Assembly: GCF_024713975.1 (NCBI RefSeq)
Contig: NC_091096.1
Location: 18,760,458-18,824,457, forward strand
Direction: 5' to 3'
Origin: Paralichthys olivaceus
Taxonomy: Eukaryota; Chordata; Actinopteri; Pleuronectiformes; Paralichthyidae
DNA length: 64,000 nt
Position 1 is the first letter of the stretch. The number at the start of each line of letters is the position of its first letter. Below the pieces are notes generated by a model that saw nothing but the letters and a program-made list of their open reading frames with translations, ran no database searches and was not told where the DNA came from. Made by a program: the position numbers and the translations under genes. Shown in pieces: positions 46,401 through 64,000 of the stretch.

Positions 46401-46819
46401 CAGCCAGGTGAAGGGGATCCTCTGGCCTTACACTTATTGTTTCAGCTGACCGTGGCTGCAGGGCAATTAGGAGCCCAGTCTATTCATTGGACTGAATTGC
46501 TGCTTTACTCTGCATCTCCCTCGCTCTCTGTCTCTCTCTATAACCCACCTCCCTTCCCTCCCTGCCTGTCCCTACCCCCTCCCACTCCACTGTGTTGAGC
46601 CCAGTCTGAGCCTGGTTGACACTGTGGCTGTGGGGACGTGTGGAGCCGCAGAGATTCCCCTGCAGGAGCAAGGATCATATGAAAAGGACACAGAGGAAGA
46701 GAGGGTGAAATATATCATCTTGTGGAGCATAGAATCAGTGGTTTGAGCGTTGGACGGCTGACAGAGAAAAGTTTAAAAACTCCAAACCAAAGGACTGTGC
46801 AGTTGGAAGTGCAGCAGGT
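46401..46819 (+). promoter_or_regulatory. Putative aebp1 promoter and 5' UTR
   Basis: The region immediately before the aebp1 ATG is C/T-rich (CTCCCTCGCTCTCTGTCTCTC, CCTCCCTTCCCTCCCTGCC) with a TATAACCC word at about 46,540. The transcription start is not determinable from sequence; the assignment is by position only. Confidence 0.35.
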
Positions 46820-59871
<13,052 letters not shown>

Positions 59872-60378
59872 ACCAAACACTCACTGCCTGTTTCTGTAAA
59901 CAACTGTTTCCCACTTGTAGTTCTCACTTCCATGTTGTTCTTCAAGCAGGTTGATGCAGAATCAACAGAGCAATGGGAATGTAGAGAATATTAACTCTAT
60001 TATTGTATAAAGATAGTGTATCTTTTACTTAACACTTGAAACAATGCCTCTTCACAGACATTCACCCTGTTTTTTCATGGTATCATTTCAGTTTAACAGT
60101 TCAAACTGCATTTTTCCTGACTCATTATTCAGTAGTTTTTTTAATAAAGAAAAGTTTATTGTGGATGCACATTAAACAAATTCATGACATTGTTTTAATT
60201 TCACCAGAGCTGAGTTATTTACATTATCTTCCTCCAAGGCAGAATTATTTTTTACATTGTGAACACTTGCGAAAAGGTAAAGAGGGAGGGGAGCAGGGGA
60301 AGGGTCTTCTATCATGTGTGTTCGCATACAGATGGTTAGAAGAGTTATTTTTCAAATAAAGGCTTGTTTATACAAAAT
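59872..60378 (+). other. 3' UTR of aebp1
   Basis: It follows the TAA at 59,869-59,871. AATAAA occurs at 60,143-60,148 and at 60,355-60,360; the latter is followed by GGCTTGTTTATAC and gives the longer 3' end. pold2 reads in the opposite direction from 60,676 and may overlap this UTR. Confidence 0.6.
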
Positions 60379-60675
60379 GCTTGTGTTCTTATTCAGCACA
60401 TTTGTGAACAGTGATTTCTGTTTGCCTCTAACAAACTAATGAAAAAAAATCACGTCAAAAAGAAACATTAAAAGCAACTTTATGAGACAATTCTAATAGG
60501 AATTCATTGACTTTTATGATACTGCACAGCACCAGTTTAGCACCGATTGTCACTATTGGCCACATGTGGAATTGATTAGCCTCTAGACAAGAAAACTGAG
60601 TCTGAATGTGCACAAATAGTGTCTTAAGATCTCACTCTCCGTTTGCTGGACTGTGTGTGTGGATATGGACCCTCC

Positions 60676-63110
60676 TCAGTGACTGATGTTCATCTCACTT
60701 TCCTCATCATCATCAGCAGAGAAGGCAGAAAAGCTGACTGGCTCACATTCCAGAGTGCGTAGATTGACCAGGCACGCTGTCTGGGTGCTGCTGAACTCTG
60801 GGACAGTAACCAAAAGGACTTCCTGGCCATCAGCACCTGGAGATGTATCGACACATCAACAGAAAGGAAACAATTCAAATGTAATATGACCGATAGTAAT
60901 GTAAATATTCAGTCCATTTGCAGTGTAAATACAGAAACTATAAATGAGCAGGTCAAACACTGACCTTTGATGAGCTTGGACCCAAAGTTTGGAGAGTTGC
61001 CACTGAAGTAAACATGGGGACATTCTTCCAAAATGAAAGGGTCTTTTTGGTAAAATGGGAAACATCCTGAGACAAACCAACAGAAAACCATGTGAATGAT
61101 TTGTTAACATATTAGACGGTTAGTGTTTTTTATTCTGCATCCACTTCTCTGACTTACCAAGAGTATCAGGTGCAGTAGGGGCCAGGTGTCTGAGTCGTAG
61201 CGTTTCCTCCAGTATTTCCAAGTGACTGTCCATGCTGCTGTACTTCTGAATGTCACAGACATTCTGTCCCGATGTGCCCAGGAACCTAAGTGGAAAGAAA
61301 CAAAAACAGGCTCTTACACATATGCTTACACTTATTTTAAATAAAACTTTAAATGCAAGTTGGACAAAAGCGCATTTGTTCAGTAGAACTCACCTAACTC
61401 CATCAATTTTGGCCTGGTATGGATTGGATGCCAGCTGTAGCGTGGGGTACACTGAAGACAGGGGGAACATGCAGCGGTGGAGAGGCTGCTGTGGGAGGGT
61501 GTAGTTGGTGGGGTCATATTGGCCCGGCATTACATCCACTGGAACAGAGGCCTAGGACAGCACAAGGCAGTGGTACATAACATTAAAGCCCATAATATTA
61601 CCTTCATGGGACTATAACTTTACTAATAAAGTCAAAATTTATGCCACACTCTAAAATCTGATAGTTTGCGCCTTTTCATTTACTTGGTATTAGGGATGAA
61701 TATTTGATTAATAACTGAAAATGAAAAGCAACCATGAGAAAATGATCATCTCATAGTAGGTGTAAGAAATGTTTTGTCCTCTGAGCTTAACTGAACACAT
61801 CCAGACAGAGCAGCTGTAGACTCACTACGAGCTGAAGCAGGAGCTCATCCAACAGACGAATGGCTTCCACACTGCTAGCCTGAGTCTTCTTGGTGAGGTA
61901 TTTGGCCTGAAAAACAGATGGATGTTAAAATACAGTAACACTACAGAACCAAACAAATATGTGTTGAGGATAAATTACTTTCAGTCACCTTTGTTGATGC
62001 ATCCTTGTCCTGGGTGCTTTGGCTCAGGAGGTTTCCAGCCAGTAGGACCCTGGAAATGGTTGCTGCTCCACTCTGCTCCCCCTGGTCCCCGAGCTGACCA
62101 GTTACCATGTCAACAAGCAGCTGCAGCCCCAGCATACTGTCGGCATGAACACTGCCAAGACCAAGTCCTGAGGCCAGGAGCACAAACCTGAAAACAGACA
62201 AAACCAATAGAATCTATTTTCCCAAAAAAATGGGATTTGATGTGTGTGTGTGTGTGTGTTTACCTGTCTGAGCTGAGTGCAGGCCTTGCTGTCTGCAAAG
62301 GAAGATCAGCTGTGCAGAAGTCCTCAACTGTGAACTTCCCATCATTCTTCTCAGCTCCATATATAGCAATAATGCTTCCTAGGAGAGAGAACAGAAAACA
62401 CGATGGTATACAAGAGATATGTCACAGATCATCATGTGACATACTGGACATAAGATGCTGACCTGTGATACACCTGTCTCTCTCGATTTTGCCCTCTAGC
62501 TTAATTCTCTGGAGCTCGTCTTCCAATATCAACTCATCTGTGTCACTGATGTATTTTGCTCGTGCAGGCTGGGGCAGCAGGTTGTGCTGCAAAAGGAAAA
62601 GAAAACACTGAGATGGTGCACGACAGAGCTCATTCCATTGATGCTGAATTTAGCATCTACCTCCTTTACCTACCTCCTCACTGATCTCTTTAAGAATAGA
62701 TGGCTGCAACTCCATGCGCTTGAACACAGTGCCCACAATGCAACACTGCTCACCCATCTGAAGATCACACAAATTCCTGATGGGCACATCTGATCCTGGA
62801 AAAAGACAAACAAGATGTGACGATACATGGATATGATAACATAACAACCACCAAGATGTATGTAAGAAAGTGTGCTGGGCCTACCCCATTTCTGCTGGGC
62901 TCTCTCTGACAGCAGGGGCCTCATCTGCATGAGTCGAGCTGCGTAGATGTGAGCATACTGGCGACTGAAGCTTCTCTCCCCGAGTGAGTAGCGCTCAGAG
63001 CAGGGAGTGAAGGCCAGAGAGGTCCGCTCGAACACCGGCCCCTGGTCCTCGGAGGCAGGGCGGCAGAGCAGAGAGGAGCCCTCCTTCTGGGCGCTCAGGT
63101 CGGAGAACAT
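60676..63110 (-). CDS. pold2: DNA polymerase delta subunit 2 (regulatory B subunit)
   Basis: POLD2 (p50) is the second subunit of DNA polymerase delta, joining the catalytic p125 subunit to POLD3 and POLD4 in the nucleus for lagging-strand synthesis and repair. Ten coding exons on the minus strand: 63110-62885, 62795-62674, 62586-62463, 62378-62264, 62187-61989, 61906-61826, 61551-61394, 61285-61158, 61066-60965, 60836-60676; 1416 nt, 471 aa (human 469). The N-terminus reads [38 protein letters not shown] is the family hallmark. An OB fold (about residues 70-165) is followed by the inactive phosphoesterase-type domain ([81 protein letters not shown]). The end [18 protein letters not shown] then an acidic tail is typical. 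Intact; start is the usual N-terminus with an acceptor 7 bases before it. Confidence 0.97.
62237..62260. repeat. (GT)n microsatellite in pold2 intron
   Basis: About 10 GT units, ending three bases from the donor of a pold2 exon (exon low end at 62,264, minus strand). Confidence 0.9.
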
Positions 63111-63365
63111 GACCGTCCTGAGGCACACACAGTGGAGAGGGTAGTGGTGATCGACCTTCTCTATTACATGCACACTTCATGACTACCATGTATATCTAAG
63201 AAGGGGATTTAACAGAGCACGACCAGGTTTTATCCTGAGGTTGATGACAGCCGCATGAGCTACACCAAAACATGTCGACTGTTTTTTAAGAATACCACTA
63301 ATGAAACAGATCTCACCTTGGAAGAAGGAAAATCAATCTGCAGCCGTGGTCCGAGTTTGACAGAT
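63111..63365 (-). other. pold2 5' UTR: acceptor before the ATG and noncoding first exon
   Basis: On the minus strand GTGTGTGCCTCAG ends at 63,118, followed by GACGGTC and the ATG, so an intron lies directly upstream of the start. A matching donor, CTTCTTCCAAG then GTGAGA, puts the end of a noncoding exon at 63,317. The exon probably begins in the promoter block near 63,365-63,420. Limits of the first exon are inferred. Confidence 0.55.
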
Positions 63366-63829
63366 GTGCGGTTCTAAGTTATTTATGTTCAGATTGTTTT
63401 CCTTCTCAGGGAGCGAAAGTGTCACTTCCCGCGAAATCATCCGCTCGACATCGCCGGTTTTTTCAAGACGTATGCGGAACTCTCGCGAGAACAAAATAAG
63501 CTTCGTTTTTCAGTACGTGACGCTGCTTGTGATACAAAAATCTAACGTAACGCAAAGTTTAACGAGAACGAGCTGCACTGACTTTATATATCATATAATA
63601 AACATCTTTAAGTAGAGAGCAGTGCAGCTTTTTTGTTTTTCTTGCTCCGTCGCACAGATGCGACGTCACGACTTTTGATACACACGTCGCGCTGAGATGA
63701 GGTCACAATAGCGTCGCGGCAGCACGCAGGCTCGCCATTTTCGCAGCTCTTTGTACGCCACCGTCCACCGAGAGTCTGCGTGCTTTCCATTGAGCTTTTC
63801 TTCCACTCGGGTTTAAATCCTGTTACAAG
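63365..63829. promoter_or_regulatory. Bidirectional pold2/nono promoter with TCTCGCGAGA, E2F-like and CRE-like sites
   Basis: The genes point away from each other with about 0.5-0.7 kb between start codons. TTCCCGCGAAA (63,426-63,436) is an E2F-type site, fitting the S-phase gene pold2. TCTCGCGAGA (63,481-63,490) is the exact palindrome bound by BANP in vertebrates and common in bidirectional promoters. CGACGTCACG near 63,661-63,670 has the GACGTCA core of a CRE. The whole interval is CpG-rich relative to the rest of the window and has no TATA box. Function is inferred from motif identity. Confidence 0.7.
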
Positions 63830-64000
63830 ATGCAGGGAAACAAAGGCCCTCAGCAGAACCATGGCCCCAACCGCCCGGGAGAGCAGAAGAAGCCCGGGGG
63901 CACGAACACCAACGGCCAGCAGCCGGAGCCGAGTGAGCAGTCCAGCCCCAATGAGGCCTTCACCCTGGACATCCAGAGCTTCAGGAAGCCGGGGGAGAAG
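63830..64000 (+). CDS. nono: NONO (p54nrb), N-terminal 57 codons only, cut by the window edge
   Basis: NONO is a DBHS-family RNA/DNA-binding protein of nuclear paraspeckles that acts in transcription, splicing and DNA repair with SFPQ and PSPC1. The frame starts with MQGNKGPQQNHGPNRPGEQK, a Gln/Pro/Gly/Asn-rich N-terminus, and reaches NEAFTLDIQSFRKPGEK at the window end. In human NONO the corresponding text is ...LTIDLKNFRKPGEK, immediately before the first RRM (TFTQRSRLFVGN...), so the call is confident although no RRM is inside. SFPQ and PSPC1 carry similar blocks, but the MQ(G/S)NK start fits NONO. The ATG is the first in a CpG-rich leader. Confidence 0.85.
   Translation, partial: MQGNKGPQQNHGPNRPGEQKKPGGTNTNGQQPEPSEQSSPNEAFTLDIQSFRKPGEK

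Noticed and set aside
62670..63173. 167-codon minus ORF as a single exon
   Set aside because: It reads through pold2 exons 1 and 2 and the intron between; only the exon parts are POLD2 and splice sites separate them.

Overview
The window is vertebrate nuclear DNA, almost certainly from a teleost fish. Genes are split into short exons with GT/AG junctions, introns are AT-rich with many (CA)n/(GT)n microsatellites, and the encoded proteins are vertebrate-specific families (GRK, StAR, AEBP1, ELMOD3, POLD2, NONO). Several interspersed repeats look like families common in spiny-rayed fishes; that last point is from memory, not from a search. Nothing prokaryotic or viral was seen.

Layout: 1-13,853 is the tail of a large intron of a G protein-coupled receptor kinase gene (GRK5-like, + strand) whose exon 1 lies outside the window or was not found. 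Its 15 remaining coding exons run 13,854-20,876, with a 3' UTR to about 22,950. After a repeat-bearing spacer comes star (+, seven coding exons, 26,117-28,610, 286 aa), with a TATA box and SF-1/GATA-like sites just upstream and a decayed antisense LINE in intron 3. elmod3 (+, 12 coding exons, 32,906-37,814, 412 aa) has a long 5' leader with an upstream ORF and a 3' UTR of about 3.6 kb. The interval 41,430-46,800 has no recognisable gene. aebp1 (+, 22 coding exons, 46,820-59,871, 1273 aa) follows, tail-to-tail with pold2 (-, ten coding exons, 63,110-60,676, 471 aa). pold2 is head-to-head with nono (+), of which only the first 57 codons (63,830-64,000) are inside.

All exon models were made by hand: reading frames were joined at GT/AG sites and checked for phase continuity, so the coding totals are exact multiples of three for star (861 nt), elmod3 (1239), aebp1 (3822) and pold2 (1416). 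Gene identity rests on recognising the protein families.

The genes are not a functional operon; they are unrelated neighbours: receptor desensitisation kinase, mitochondrial cholesterol transfer, ARL-GAP, extracellular-matrix pseudo-carboxypeptidase, replicative polymerase subunit, and paraspeckle RNA-binding protein. The AEBP1-POLD2 adjacency is the same as on human chromosome 7p13. The most interesting points are a His/Gly/Asp/Tyr-rich repeat insertion in the AEBP1 peptidase-like domain preceded by a furin-type RKKR, a DYWKP tandem-repeat exon in AEBP1, the pold2/nono bidirectional promoter with a perfect TCTCGCGAGA palindrome and an E2F-like site, possible tail-to-tail 3' UTR overlap of aebp1 and pold2, and two perfect intronic hairpins. 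I did not find a convincing wholly new biological system.
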